A stretch of 64,000 nucleotides of DNA from Hermatobates lingyangjiaoensis (GCA_026182355.1 JAPFBL010000008.1:1799501-1863500); one strand, 5' to 3'. Shown: positions 47,300 to 60,131, counted from the first letter of the stretch. Notes: generated by a model from the sequence alone, not told the origin. Numbers and translations are program-made.

Positions 47300-48170
47300 A
47301 TGTGTGTGTGGGTGGTGGGTGGGTAGGTGAGTGGACCAAGTTAATATTTAACACAAAAATGGGTCTCATTTTACAAGTGAGGTGAAAATGATTCTCAGAT
47401 GAACTATTCATGCCAACTTCCCACACCCCACAAAGTCTACACAACAATATATGCAAGGAGTAGGCTTTATTCAAAAAGTAATTTTAGTAAAATCAATCTT
47501 GCAATTTCAACTTTTCAATCAATTTCATTCATAATAAATATATTCCATAAAAGACAAATGAGTTATGTAACATGTAAAAACGTTTTAATTATTTTCATTT
47601 TAGTAAATGTTTAATAAGTTTTAAAAATCTAAGTTAATTGGTTACAACAAATTAAAAGACATCAAAATGTTGTTTAGAAATAAACATTTCAGCTATTCTG
47701 AGGTAAAATAGATAAAAAAACAAAAGACTCCACACAAATGATGTTTTATTCAACAACAACAACGAACACTTTCGAACACTTTGTGTTCATCATAAAAAAG
47801 ACACTATAACACACATTATATCTAATACTATAATACACATTATATATTAATCAGTTAAAAAATTAGAGTGATATAATAAAATTGAATTAAGAGAATTAAA
47901 GACAACCCAAGGATGTGGTGCTGAATGGTTGGTCCTCATTTTACCTCAGAATGAGTAAATACCACACAATTACGGATTGCACAACAAATGATTTCAGCTA
48001 TTATCTCACTCAAATGGCTGTTTAACTAAAAAAAGTATATTATTTTATATAAAATGACTGCTTATACATTGTTTTTATATAAAATATTATACACGTCAAG
48101 AACAAGTTGCTAAAAGTTTTTCCTTTGTTTGTTACGCCTTTCTTTTAAGAGCTGGTTTTACCACGCACAC
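46740..48170. other. Non-coding with (GT)n at 47262-47312
   Basis: A (GT)n run of about 19 units, passing into GGGTGGTGGGTGGG, lies centrally. The rest is AT-rich. Apparent frames across the GT run (47105-47326, 47202-47474) are repeat artefacts. Confidence 0.5.
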
Positions 48171-48179
48171 ACAGACATA

Positions 48180-48390
48180 CATTCACACACTTCCTTTTCT
48201 TCTTATTACCCAATGCCCACTCTTGGTATGTCTTCCATTAGGTGATGCGTTGGCCAGCATAGACAGGCGATTCTGTGCCTTTTTTGGGATATGTCTGACC
48301 GGCTCTGTGGTGCTCATCCCCGGGCAGTCGGGAAGGGGCTCGCATTCATCCTTTCATACCCGCACATCCATGTTGATGTAAACCCAAAAT
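48180..48390. other. AT-poor island, candidate conserved element
   Basis: Balanced composition with GATGCGTTGGCCAGC, GTCTGACCGGCTCTG and CCCCGGGCAGTCGGGAAGG. No frame with a domain; stands out from the flanks. Confidence 0.25.
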
Positions 48391-49504
48391 ATCACTTAAA
48401 TGTTTCTTTCATCTTATCTGGTTTTAATTCAAATCGTCTTGTTTTGTGAATAGTAAATGTCATCTCCTCTTCTCATACTACCTTTTTCTTATCACAAACT
48501 CCTTAATATTTAAATCGTCACTTTTGTTTTGTTTTCCTTATCCAAATACCCACTAGAAGTAAGTGTTAATATTTCCTATTTCAATTCAAATTGCTAATAT
48601 TTGCATAGTTATTACAAAGATACAACTTAAATTATAGATAAACATGTTTTAAACTATATTAATTGTGACTATTATGCTTTTTATGGAGATTGATATTTCC
48701 AAGTTTCCTATTGAACTGTTATCAATGGGACAAACAAAAGTATTATTTTTTATTTAAATGAAGAAGAGAAAAAACGATTAGAGGAAGGGATTTGAGGCTA
48801 TCCGGTTATTATGAACACGATTGAGTCAAACATTGGTTGTTAAGGTTAATCTAGGTTTGGGAGTTGATTGTCCACTTTAATGATTGCCAGATAAAGCGAA
48901 CCCTCCGCCAAACTTCCCTCACTTTCTCTCATCCACCCAATCCCACCCTCTCAAAACCGTCTAAATCCCTTCCTTCTCTACGAATTAAATCTGTCATAAT
49001 CTAAATTACTTTATTCAAATCTCCCTCAATGACAATTATCGTGGAAATGAACTTCCCGATTAAATTAATGTTTATAATCCCGGCGTATTTTTATATATAT
49101 ATATATCCCTTCTCTTACTACTTAATTTGAATAAATAATAAGTCGAAATTAAAACTTTCCAACAATTCATTCATTATATTATATATTACATTTCCAAAAC
49201 GAAAGATGAAATCCACTTCATTAGAATTACCCATTGTATAAAGATACAACTCAATCAAATTCCTATTCATGAATTCCTTCCCTCATTTTTATATTTATTT
49301 ATTTTTTAATAAAACCCCTTTCTTTTATAGATTTCTTTTCATATCTGTTTATATTTTTCAAGTTGTTTTTATCATTTGCTCATGTGGAAATAATAAATAA
49401 ATAGTAAGAACAAGGAATATAAAAAGTGAATTCATTCCAACTTCGTTAGACTTCATATTTTATTATTAGCTTATTCGTTTAAACATGTCGACAGTTGTAA
49501 CGTA

Positions 49505-49720
49505 CCTTGAAGAGTGCGGTGGGAAAGCAATATGTTCATGAGATTCCTCCTTTGTTGAAGAAAACCCCAGACTGCGAGGGTCAAGTCTGCAGAGGGTAGG
49601 TCAGTTCCTGTATTGTATAAGCTGCTATCAAATTGTCTTAACGGTATCCTGAGCTTCCAGTTTCTTCCGTCGGTATTATGAAAGCATCTTTTAGTTTCTC
49701 AGCTTGCTTTGTTTTATTTC
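49505..49720 (-). pseudogene. Unrecognised protein-like repeat, copy 1 (AVWGFLQQR)
   Basis: A minus-strand frame free of stops for about 50 codons contains LTLAVWGFLQQRRN. It aligns with LSSAVWGILQERQP in the neighbouring segment at 49890-50177 on the same strand. Nucleotide similarity (AACCCCAGACTGCGAGG against ATTCCCCACACTGCGGAG on the plus strand, and GTATAAGCTGCTATC against CTATAAGCTGTTTTG) supports common descent. The family is not recognised. It could be a tandem-duplicated exon or two copies of a decayed element. Confidence 0.35.
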
Positions 49721-49889
49721 TTAGCCGGAGCATAATAAACTTATTCTTATGAAATAGAGAGACTTTCAAATTTGACCAAAAAAAAAAAAACTCATTCATT
49801 GCTTGATGTAGTGTGTGAAAAGTTAAATATTACAAAATAGTCTCCTTCTGATCACCATGAGTGAGACTCGGCATTCTGAACTAATGAAA

Positions 49890-50177
49890 TCACAATGGGA
49901 CTGTATGTTTATTTGAGTATCTTTGAGTGAATCTCTCCACGATACTACGCTGGCCTGAGAGATCCGTCTGCGTCAGTCTTTCAGGTATCGGCTGCCTTTC
50001 TTGAAGGATTCCCCACACTGCGGAGCTCAATGATAGTTCTATAAGCTGTTTTGTCATAGCATGCTTCTCAGCGTGATACCTGTGGGAAGACAGCCCTTTG
50101 ACTGGATGCTGGTCTGAAAGTGACTTCCATTTTTCCTGTCTCCTCCGGCTATAACCAATATTTAAAGTCTGTTTCAC
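49890..50177 (-). pseudogene. Unrecognised protein-like repeat, copy 2 (AVWGILQER)
   Basis: A 95-codon frame from methionine, basic overall, with LSSAVWGILQERQP near residues 50-63 and SGQRSIVERF after it. An intron acceptor-like GACTGAAG lies just upstream of its start on the minus strand. The composition is much less AT-rich than neighbours, which supports a coding past. See copy 1 for the shared core. I cannot name a function. Confidence 0.4.
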
Positions 50178-50199
50178 ACCCTTCAGTCAAAACATCAGC

Positions 50200-52290
50200 T
50201 TTTCTTACCTATCAGGGTTGTGTTTAGGTAGTAAATGGTTCTTGTCTTGTACCAGGGTTGGTGTATACAAAATATTGTTTCACTTAGCTTTAATCGTTTC
50301 AATATTCCTTCGTTCTTTTTATCTTCTTTTCTCATCTTCTACTCATTCTTCATTACTTTTATTTTTTTCTTTTTATTCTTACTATTTCCCTACTCTCTGT
50401 TCCTCTTCCTCCTCTGTTTTCAATTTTCATATGTGATTTTGATTATCGTGTAACCATCATTCTTTTAATGACAACAAGGAATAAAGTTTGTTATTGTAGG
50501 CCGTGGAGGCCACCTCGAGGACTGCTTTTTGAGAGCTTGACGTACTACTACGTCTACTTATGTAGATAGTCTAGATTTCCTCATTTGTTTCGATATGGTT
50601 GGTCTCATGTGACTTAATCAGAGAGGTCTACGTTAGAAACATCTGCCTGGTCTGCCTTATCATAATAACTGGAAGACTGAAGTACCGTATTTTTTTAAAA
50701 AATAAGCCACTGTCTTACTTTATTATTAGGTCAAAATCCGTGCTAGAGCATATTCTTGGGGGAGGGCTTCAAGTACATTAAGTAGATTTACATATATCTG
50801 TTTAATATTTATTTGTATACAGAAATTTAAATTTATTCGATTACAGTCATGTCATCTTCTGGAACATCGTCATAATTATCAAAATTTTGAATTCAATTGT
50901 AATTTTCCTCCAAATCTATTTCCTGTAGAATCATTGGTCTGAATCTCTCATGTCTTGCAATATAGCTAATAATATAGGTTAAATTAATACTTCTTGTCTA
51001 AGTAGCCTCCTCGAAACAAACTTTAGAAGTACCTAAATAAGGACTTTCTTGGAATATTTTTTTCCATAGAATTCTGTGAAATATTACGACAGCTAGAGAT
51101 AACTACGACATTCAACAGCAATTTTTTAACGAATTATATTTTTAACATTATCTTAACTAATAATGAAGATATTGAGGAATTAGCGATAATTATAAAATGA
51201 AACAACAACAGCATGAACAAGGATATTACGGTCACTGTCTTACTTAAGAGATTCCACCCATGAATGACCTGATGATAAACCTTTGGCTTATCCAAGCTGT
51301 TCATCACCTGGCCATCGAACTGTTTGACGACTCTCTTATGCTTTCTGCTTCATGATAGTACAAATTCGGAAATAAAAAAATTCAAAAATCTGAGGCAAAA
51401 ATCTCTGGAATCCTCTGGTCAGAAGGTTAGAGTCAGTAGCGTGTGAACCTGGAGAGATGACCCAGTTAGACAAATGTCTCGAGTAATTAATCTAGTGCTT
51501 CAAGATGGATAATTTGAAGGGATGAATTCAAGATGCATAATAAAACAAGGGTTTTATAATGAAAATCGTAAATATGTTTTTTGTCTAAAGAAATATTTCT
51601 TTAGAAAACTACTCGGTACATCATGGGGATCAACACAGCTTTATACAAGACGATTCTGGTCCCAAGAAAAGCTGGAATAGGTCTGATAGTGACTGGTAAG
51701 AAGCAATACACCGCCTTCCAAGATTTCAAATGAAAAAAAGTAGATTTCAAACCGGAGAACCAACAATAACACAATCTGTTATACAGCAAATGACGTTTTA
51801 AAATATTCTATAAATTGAGTGTAATTCAGAAATTTAAGAGTAATGAGTAAGGTAAAAAATATAAAAAAAATGTTCCTTTTCAGTAAGTTAGGAACATATT
51901 GTTTCATTAAACGATTACTTTACTTGTTTATAAGTTAAATTGAAAACTATAGTTATTTATACATCCCGATATAGTTAATTTTTGATATGAAATTCTTTGG
52001 TTAAGATCTGATCAAAGTTTTCATATTATCTACAGAGAGGCTGCTCTTCCTGAAGGAATTAATTTGTATTGATTTTTTTTTGTTAAAACATTAAAGCTGG
52101 TTTATTTTTCAAAACCTTACATTATCTATCAAAAGCAGACATGAAATATGAAAGAAAATTAACATTTTAGAAAATAAATTTCCATTTTCATAATTTCATC
52201 TGTCTTTCAGAACAAAAAAAAAAGTTGAGATGAAATTAGGCAAAATAAAGAAAGGTAAAGATAGAAGATCATTGGTGGTTTAGAGAGTTT
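50200..52290. other. Non-coding stretch
   Basis: A pyrimidine-rich tract lies at about 50290-50430 and makes two overlapping frames of hydrophobic residues, judged chance. The rest is AT-rich. Confidence 0.4.
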
Positions 52291-52299
52291 ATGGTATGA

Positions 52300-52317
52300 G
52301 GGGTGGGTGGGGTGGGG
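52300..52317 (+). other. G-quadruplex motif with single-base loops
   Basis: GGGGTGGGTGGGGTGGGG: four G-tracts separated by single T residues, the arrangement known to give very stable parallel quadruplexes. It is followed by 40 bases of purine-only DNA and, 200 bp later, by a second G-rich run at about 52511-52528. It is strongly G-skewed on this strand in AT-rich surroundings. Confidence 0.85.
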
Positions 52318-52599
52318 AAAGAGGCGGGACGAGGAGAGGAGGGGGGAGAATATTAGAAATTAAATTTCAAAACTTTGCTTTTAGCTATTTACATAATCCT
52401 TGGCCCTTTGTGTGCTCGGTTCGAAAATTAAAATACAAACAGCGAGAGAAAAAGTCGCTATGCAATAAGAGGGAAAAAGAAATTTCCATACATTAGAGGT
52501 AAATAGAGAGTGGGAGGGGGGGGGGGACGTTTCATTTGAAGCTATTTTTGTTTACTTCAAAATGAAGGGGTAAAAGAGTGGAGTCAATTATTTTAGGTG

Positions 52600-52870
52600 G
52601 GCTGAGGGAGGCGAGGTTTAAAATGGTTACACCATGTAACATTGTGTCCTCTCGTTATGTGTAAGCCTTTGACTTCAAAGATACCCCTACATGAGAATTC
52701 AGCGTCGCTTAACAGTGCACAATCTCTGCCTATTGACACTCTCGACAGATTATGATGGAGCAGTATCTCGGAATCAGTTTTCTTATAACATCCTCCTCTT
52801 CACTTCATCACCAACAAGTACGCATCTTTCAGCAGCCTCCTCTTTATATCGTAAATCTTCACCGCCATAA
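52600..52870. other. AT-poor island
   Basis: Even composition with a short palindrome GTTACACCATGTAAC. No coding or repeat match; candidate regulatory DNA only. Confidence 0.2.
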
Positions 52871-52947
52871 ATAGCAGAAAAAGTCATATTATACCATTTT
52901 GTATATCACCTACTGCATAAAAGAAATTTATGATTGCAATTATAGGG

Positions 52948-53247
52948 CCAGTGTATTCCAGTGACAGATCACCTCTTGGTAGGTTCAAGGTTCAATACTC
53001 ACTTTGCTCGTGGAAAAACTAGGAACATCACGTCCCTCAGACAGGCCGTTGAGCACTCGGTCCTGAACCCGTACGCTGTCAGATACTTGTTTAAGGTCTC
53101 TAATTTAAATACATCTGAGTTAGGCATACTTTAAGAGTCCCAATTTAGGAACGAATCACAAAGGTATGAGAAAGACTATTCTTTGGCCTCTTGTGTTTGT
53201 TCTCTCTCCAGACAGCCACTATAGCCTAACCTAACCTTACTGCAATT
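52948..53247 (+). mobile_element. tRNA-derived SINE, full length
   Basis: Body CCCTCAGACAGGCCGTTGAG, CGGTCCTGAACCCGTACGCTG, then AAGAGTCCCAATTTAGGAA, 3' domain ATTCTTTGGCCTCTTGTG, tail ATAGCCTAACCTAACCTT. The head is partly decayed (CCAGTGACAGATCACCTC). Confidence 0.8.
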
Positions 53248-53512
53248 AATAATTCACCATAGTCATAAACAGCTTATGAGAAAAATTTAAAACAATACAC
53301 CGAGGATTTTTTAGTATACAGCTTAATACTGTCTCAAAATAAAATACAGCTGTGCTATATATATATTTAACTTTATAACAAAAACGTAATTACTTATTTT
53401 TATATTACTTTCATTATTTCACTAATTATATCACAATGAAAACACTGTTGTTGAGAACCGGACAATTATATTCTTCATATATCACACTGCTATTTACTTT
53501 ACTAAGGGAACA

Positions 53513-53797
53513 CACATGGACCGTTTGGCCCTTCGTGATACCATACAGAGAAGATTGATTCTACACTAGGAGTCTTTAATTTCACCTAACTAAGTTTATT
53601 TTGAATAGGGACCTTTAACGAGTTCTTTAAAGTTCTACAGGCTCGGGACCGACGGTTTAACGTCCTTTCGAAGGAACAATGCACTCAGATTTATTCACCT
53701 CCCACGTGCATAAATTAAGAGCGACAGTGGTTATTAAATCCCGGACCTACCAGTCCAGAAGCGGGCACATTACCACTGGGTTACCTGGACCCCAATA
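53513..53797 (-). mobile_element. tRNA-derived SINE, minus orientation
   Basis: It lies 270 bp from the previous SINE in the opposite orientation, giving an inverted pair. The plus strand shows the inverse of the body (GCTCGGGACCGACGGTTTAA), of the head (GACCTACCAGTCCAGAAGCG) and of the 3' domain (GGCCCTTCGTGATACC). Confidence 0.8.
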
Positions 53798-55560
53798 TGA
53801 GATGTAAGATGTAAAAAATGTAATGTACAAATCTACACCAATCGAACAATACAATTTCTGATGCTTTCATGGTATGGTAGATTTGTCTAACGAAATGCTC
53901 TAATCAATCGATATGTTGCACTCTTGAACAAAACTTAAAATGAGATGTATACATTCTTTTGTTTATGAATCAAGTTATCTTGAGGTAATATTGAAATACA
54001 AAGAACGGACTCTTTCATTCTATATTTCTATATTTGGTTTCTACAAAACAGATACTAATATTAAGCTGATTCTTCCATGATTCGATGACATTGTCATTTT
54101 TTAGGCATGTCTCACACTTTTCAGATAAAATACGAATACTATGAAGTCTTAAAGGAAAACTTTGACTTAAATCTTCAATGCAGAAGGAGGTTTAATAAAC
54201 GATACCAAATGTAACAGATCCACTGGCCATGCAATTTTACAGATGATCAAGTATAAGATTCACTGTTTATAACAGATTATTTCGTGACTCGATATCTTCA
54301 CTTTAGTTTTACAAAAGTGTTATTACTGCTGTGATACTACTAATAATATATGCATCAGTTGTGTGATATACAAAAATAAACGTTTATATTGATAACTGGA
54401 TCAATCACTATCTGTTCTACCTCGAGAAATGAAAGACTACTAAACATCTCTATTTAAACAATTATATTATATCTAAACGGGACATTATATATATTTTATG
54501 CCTAAGAAGTTTTATATTAAGTTAACTTATAGTAAAGTTGAGTGTAGGCCTCTCCAATCTATTTTATAAATTATAAAATATATAATTTGCAAAACCTGTT
54601 TTCATTTTTTCCCATTTTTATAACTACGTGTTAGTTTTTCATCCAACATTATACTATTGGTGTAGGCTACTCCATATTTTGATTGGAAAGGGGAAGAAAG
54701 ACTAAGTTTCCACTAACAAAACACTATAATTTAACTTATAGTAAAGTTGTGTATGCCACTCCAGATTTTTTCCTTTGATTTTAGGGAGTTCGTGAAAAAG
54801 TTAGTGAATATTAAGCGAATTGTTTTATGTAGATTCTTATGTTTTTGATTTAAGTTATTAAGTATATCCTATTGTGAATGATATCGATGGTCATATAATT
54901 TTGTGCATTTAATATTATTGACAACGAGCTACATGATAGGATCAATATGTAAATTTAAACAAATAAATTATCTTTATCTCAACGTAATTTAATAAAATAG
55001 ACGTAAGTGAACAGACAAGTTCATCGCATAAAATTTAAAACACTGAAACTATATTGTTTTGAGTTTACAGCTATATTGGCTGAAACATTAAATATTAATC
55101 GTACAGGACTCACACTGAGACAATGATAAGACATAATATAAAGTTGTTATAATGACTAGAAGAATGACAAACAATTAGCACCCGTTTTGGTATAACTACA
55201 TATGAAGTAAAATGTTCTACAGTATGTTACATATTTCAATGCAGTTTCACCTGTAGTCACCTATAAAAATTATTTATTTTACCCATTCTTAATTTCAAAC
55301 CTTTTCGTAATTATTAACTACTGTTTTTTTAACTCTTTTCCTTCTCAAGCAAATGAGATTCATATTATATTATATAAGAATACTAAAGTCTTCAGATCGG
55401 GAAGGTCAAAGATTGAAATTATTGCAAGGTTTAAAAATAAAGAAAAGGTAATAAATACCTTATCATAATTTTCGATTTTTCAGTTTGCTTTATCATTTGT
55501 TGATCGACTAATGCTTCATATTCTGCCGAAATTTTATTATTTGCTTAATTAATTTGATAA
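53798..55560. other. Non-coding with a short local repeat
   Basis: TTAACTTATAGTAAAGTTGAGTGTAGGC (shortened here as two parts: TTAACTTATAGTAAAGTTG and TAGGC) recurs near 54521-54549 and 54731-54755, each followed by CTCCA and a T-rich run. No coding signal. Confidence 0.4.
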
Positions 55561-55639
55561 TCTATTTGACTGGCATTTCAAACACTAACCCTCAACTTCT
55601 TTTATTTTGATCTCAGATGATTTATTATTATTTTAATTG

Positions 55640-56175
55640 TAGAAACACATTTTTTGAAGATGGGTATATCCAATAAGTATGTTGGCTTACGAGACCGTCT
55701 TCAATAGCCAATCAATTAGCCTGGAAGTTATTAGTGAAATGTGTTTGTTAATCTCTCATTTGCCTCGGAGGAGAACACATTAAATTAATATCATGCCAAG
55801 ACTTTGGAAGATCAAAGATGCAGCTAAGTGGCGTATATCGATGAAAGATTTAATTAAATTTCAAGGATGAATATAATTTTCGTCAAATGGAAACTCCCAC
55901 TCAGGATAAAGGGATTGACGAGAGCTTTTAAGGGTATTTAGAAGAGGGTTTCAGTGCATTACAGTTTGGGTTTTAGAGAAAAATTTAATTATTTAAATGT
56001 AGGCGGCGCATTTGGTCAAATTGATCGTTACCATAGAAGCCATCAGTTTTGAATAGCAAGGGAGAATGATCAATTATTTAGCGGCCTTAAGTAAGAGTGC
56101 AGTCAGTTTCATTGAGGGGTGGTAGAGAATTACACCACGTGGAGAGAGATCTGAGGAGGCCTAACACTCGGAAAC
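55640..56175. other. Extended AT-poorer block, candidate enhancer
   Basis: About 530 bases without repeat matches, containing homeodomain-type core sites in complex sequence (TAGCCAATCAATTAGCC, TTTAATTAAATTTC, TTTAATTATTTAAATG) next to GC-richer text such as GTAGGCGGCGCATTTGG. Looks like conserved developmental regulatory DNA by texture only. Confidence 0.25.
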
Positions 56176-57879
56176 AGTGCATTATCTTTATAGAACACTT
56201 TGTCATGTCAGCTTCATCCTGTCTTATGCCATTTCTAGATTATCAAATTTAATTAACATATATAAATACAAATACCGATTCACGTCCATTCGTTTACCCG
56301 TATGTATGTGTGGCGTACATTACTTATTACTTATTGTCGTAATCGGAACGACAATATGATATCCGAATTGCGTAGAAGTGGTCTCATTTTTCTTCAAATC
56401 TGTCTATTCAATAAATGGTGCGAAAAGTAACATAAAGTTTTATCGATAATATAATCATAACAAAGGAAAGATAAACAAAATAAAAACTGTAATTCAAATG
56501 AGAAAGATCTTGAACAAGAATAATAATTAAGTACTGCGGTTGAATCAAGGAGTACATCTAAATCCATATACATAACTACATATAAAATAATTTTAAAGTT
56601 CGGTATTAAAGTTAGGATCAAGATGATACAAATGCAATAAGTTTTTTATAGAAATCAGAATTAAAACCGAATCTTTTAGATTTTTTATGAATAGGAATGA
56701 GGTATTTGCCGCTATTCTCGTTATTAATAATCACGCCTAGACTTTGAGCACGAGCAGAAATTGTTATGTTGAGGAAATTAGTATTAAGACGATTATTCGT
56801 AGTTTTTTTCACCAAAACAACAGTTCATCCATTGATACAATGGGACTATTAATAATATTTTACTTGGTTATTTAAACGAACCAATAGTTTTGCAAAAACA
56901 AAAAGAATAGTTTTCAAAATCCAAAAAATGAAGAACAAATGAAGAGAGAAAGTTGAAGATAATCACTACGATGAAGTTAGCTTATGAAAGGGCCATGATT
57001 GTGCCCATAGCAGTACATCTGATTTAGAAGTATTCATTATCATCCCAATAAAAGGTAATAGGATTGAAAAAAAAACAGTCAGCTCAAGGATGGAATTATT
57101 GGAATGAGTATGAGGTGGAGCCCTCCGATTAAGGGAATATCGGGTAGTATCCAAACCTTAGTATGTTATATCCAACGCTAAGGTATGATGTATCCAAATT
57201 CTCTCTTAAAGTATGATCCATCATTATTTATTTATTATTTTTATTTATTTTCTGTTTTGAAAAGTGGAAACAGTGATTAAAAGCTTCCAAGAAAAATAAT
57301 TCCAGTTTCATAAGTTCAGAGGGTTTATATCAACTGCCGGAATTGATTTTTCCTCTGATCTAATTTGGTTGCTCTCTTGCCCAATATTCTGTTTCTTATC
57401 TTTCCTTTGAAATACTTTTATTAATGGTCTTCCCTCTCAGTACTGCAACCTACGTTCAGTATCATCTATGCTCTTCATTGATCGCATGACTGGCGAAGGT
57501 TAACTACTTAGTGAACAGTCTCAGTTTTATTTCTGAATTATTCATTTCGATAAGTATATATCTAAAATTACCAGAATATTCAAAAGACTTTTTACCTTTG
57601 ACATTTTGTATTACAATTTGTCCTTAGGGGAGGATGAGCTGTTGAGAGAGACATTTACTAGGACAGAGAGATTAGTACTTGCCAATTTGGAGTGAAAATT
57701 AAGCAGTGATTTGTTAACTTTAACACTGTTTAATTAATTTAAATTATTGCAACTATATTTACAGAACCAAAATATTCACTCAGTAAAACATTAAGTTGGA
57801 AGAAATATAGAATTTGTGGTGCTTTTACTGAATCTAATGTCAATTGGGATGTTAGTTCTGGCATATTAATATAACTGAA

Positions 57880-58230
57880 AAGTTAAACCTACCTACTATT
57901 GGAATGAATGGCCAATACTCGAATAGATTAAAAGTTGGTGGTTATATTGAGTATGGGTTGAACTAGGTCTGTGTGTAAATCAAAGGTTCATATGGAGGTC
58001 CGAATGGGATGGGTTTAGATCTGATATATCGCTTTGAATAATAGACACTTTGGTGACCAGCACATGTGTTATAGCGAATTAATCACCGACAATAGTTCAA
58101 TTGGCTGGCCCTAATTCAATGTACCGCCAACCGCAACTTCCAATGGATTCATTCACTTCACACTCTTCGACTATTTCACATACTTGGTCATTCTACTACT
58201 TGATTGCTTCTTTATGAAAAAATGCCCATA
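57880..58230. other. AT-poorer block, candidate conserved element
   Basis: Balanced composition with GCGAATTAATCACCGAC and GGCTGGCCCTAATTCAATG. No frame or repeat match. Confidence 0.25.
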
Positions 58231-59900
58231 AATGTCACACTAACGAGTGATAGACAACAGTGGAACTTCATATACAATATTCAAAAGATATATCTTTACT
58301 GTAAATCTAGTACAGAGTTTATCAGTAAATTGATTTAATAATAATTAAATTTATTAATTTTGAGATTTCAATAAATTTAAAAGTTGAGATGAATCGCAAA
58401 TATATTTCTGACATTTTTTATGATATCTAAATGTGTTAACAACATTTTACTAAACCTAGGAATGAAATTCATTATTCCTATAAAAAAAATTGAATCTGCA
58501 AAAAAAAAGAAATCTTCCATTGCATCACAGAAAAGCACTTATATCAACCAATTTCTAAGTATTTGCCATTAAATTAAGTATTATATTTTCCCAGCTCTTC
58601 TTTAAATTCTAGGGACTTTAAATTTGTATTTGGTGTTTTTTTTATTCCATCAGTTGATGATAACTTTTTCATGATATTTAAATCATTGAAAAATGCAATC
58701 TAAAACTAAAAATAACTTTTAAGTTTCACCTAGATTAACTTGTTTTGATTTTTACACTGATAGTTTTCAGTAAAGTCTCTAAGATAAACAAAATAGAAAA
58801 TAGGTGAAACGAAGTAAGAAATTTGAGATATAAGCTTTTCCATTTATTTTTTTTGAATACTGACATTGATGAATGAAGTTTTACTTTTTAAAGAAATGTT
58901 CTATATTAAAAGAGCGCGGTTATTCTTTCGCGCAAAAATATCACTGATAATAATATTTATCTCTTTATCATAGCTACTAATTTTCTCCAATTGAATGCTA
59001 GTACACTTAAAAATATACTACTTATCTATGGATCTGACCAGGTGAGAGCCAAAATAAATACATTACTTTTAAAACATAGTTAAATATATATAAGTAAACA
59101 AAAAACTTTTGGTGGTGTCTATCATTGGAAGAGCAGGTGGACTAAACATAATGGATGAACCTGTGGCACTAATCTTGTCACTCAAATAAGAAAATATGAT
59201 AAAAACAAGATATTTTGAGGGAGGTAATTAATCAAGGAGTAAGGAGAAGTAGGCACTTTGCAGGCCTGCATGATTTATAAGCAGTTTTAGGGACAACCGT
59301 CCTACTTAAGTATTTAATCCGCACTACATTACTCTTTTGTTCGCCTACTTCTTCGGTTCATTATTAATTTCGTCTATCTCTATAAGTGTTGATTCTCTCA
59401 ACATCCATTTTCCTGTTAACTTTTCTCTCTAGTGTTTGTTTTGTTTGACCATTGTCTGTGCAACACTGCCTAACTAAAACGAACTGAATGGCATCAACTT
59501 TTTGGCTATTTAATTAAGAGAAGGATAACATTTTAGAGTCATATAAGAGATATTTAGTTATATTTCAATATCATAAGTTTGTTAGATGTACATAGATTAT
59601 AGATACTTGATTAGAATAATTTAGAATAATATTAAAATTCTTCTAATTATTAATTAATAATTATTCTCCTAATATTAGAATAATATTATTGTATTGAGTT
59701 TATAAATATTACTTTATTGTAATTGAGTTTGTTCCTTTATGTGTGCGCATATGTAAGTTCATTACATTGTCTGGAATTGTTTTCAAATAGTTTTTACATT
59801 CTATGTTTTATTGTTTTCAGTGTTTGTTTAATTTAAGTTTGTTTGTAAGTTTAATTTGAATTGACAAAGTGAAAAATTGGAAAAAATTGAAAAAAAAATG
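58231..59900. other. Non-coding stretch
   Basis: AT-rich; no supported feature. Confidence 0.4.
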
Positions 59901-59932
59901 ACAAGGAAGTGAGGAGAGGTATCTCTCCTCTT

Positions 59933-59954
59933 CTGATGACGGTTCAAGCGGAAA
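59933..59954 (+). ncRNA. Hammerhead-like cassette, solo end
   Basis: CTGATGA, C, GG/(G)C mini-stem around TTCAA, then GGAAATTAGAGAC and a GTAAGTGTG donor-like text, as in the 18092 and 62058 copies. TCTC before and GAGA after allow stem I. An extra G before the GAAA and the A-to-G change in the stem mark decay. About 200 bp downstream lies copy B of the SLDAITKT repeat. Confidence 0.4.
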
Positions 59955-60131
59955 TTAGAGACGGTAAGTGTGCTCGTCCCTTTACTCTTTATCTATAGGT
60001 TACTGTAAAACGTATACATGTAACTGTTGGTAGCAGTTTTCTTTAAGCACATGCTATTAAAAACATAACCATCGGTGACCCCTTAAGTCACTCATCCCCC
60101 AGGTTTGAACAAATAACCTTAATCCTTCTAA

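Noticed and set aside
47105..47474. Frames through the GT run
   Set aside because: Repeated V-C or T-H residues come from (GT)n; no domain on either strand.
50218..50453. Two overlapping small hydrophobic frames, possible membrane proteins
   Set aside because: Both come from a pyrimidine-rich tract read in two frames; no other coding evidence.
51601..51789. 62-codon minus-strand frame and its plus-strand text GTSWGSTQLYTRRFWS as an RT relic
   Set aside because: The resemblance was too short and generic to name a family.
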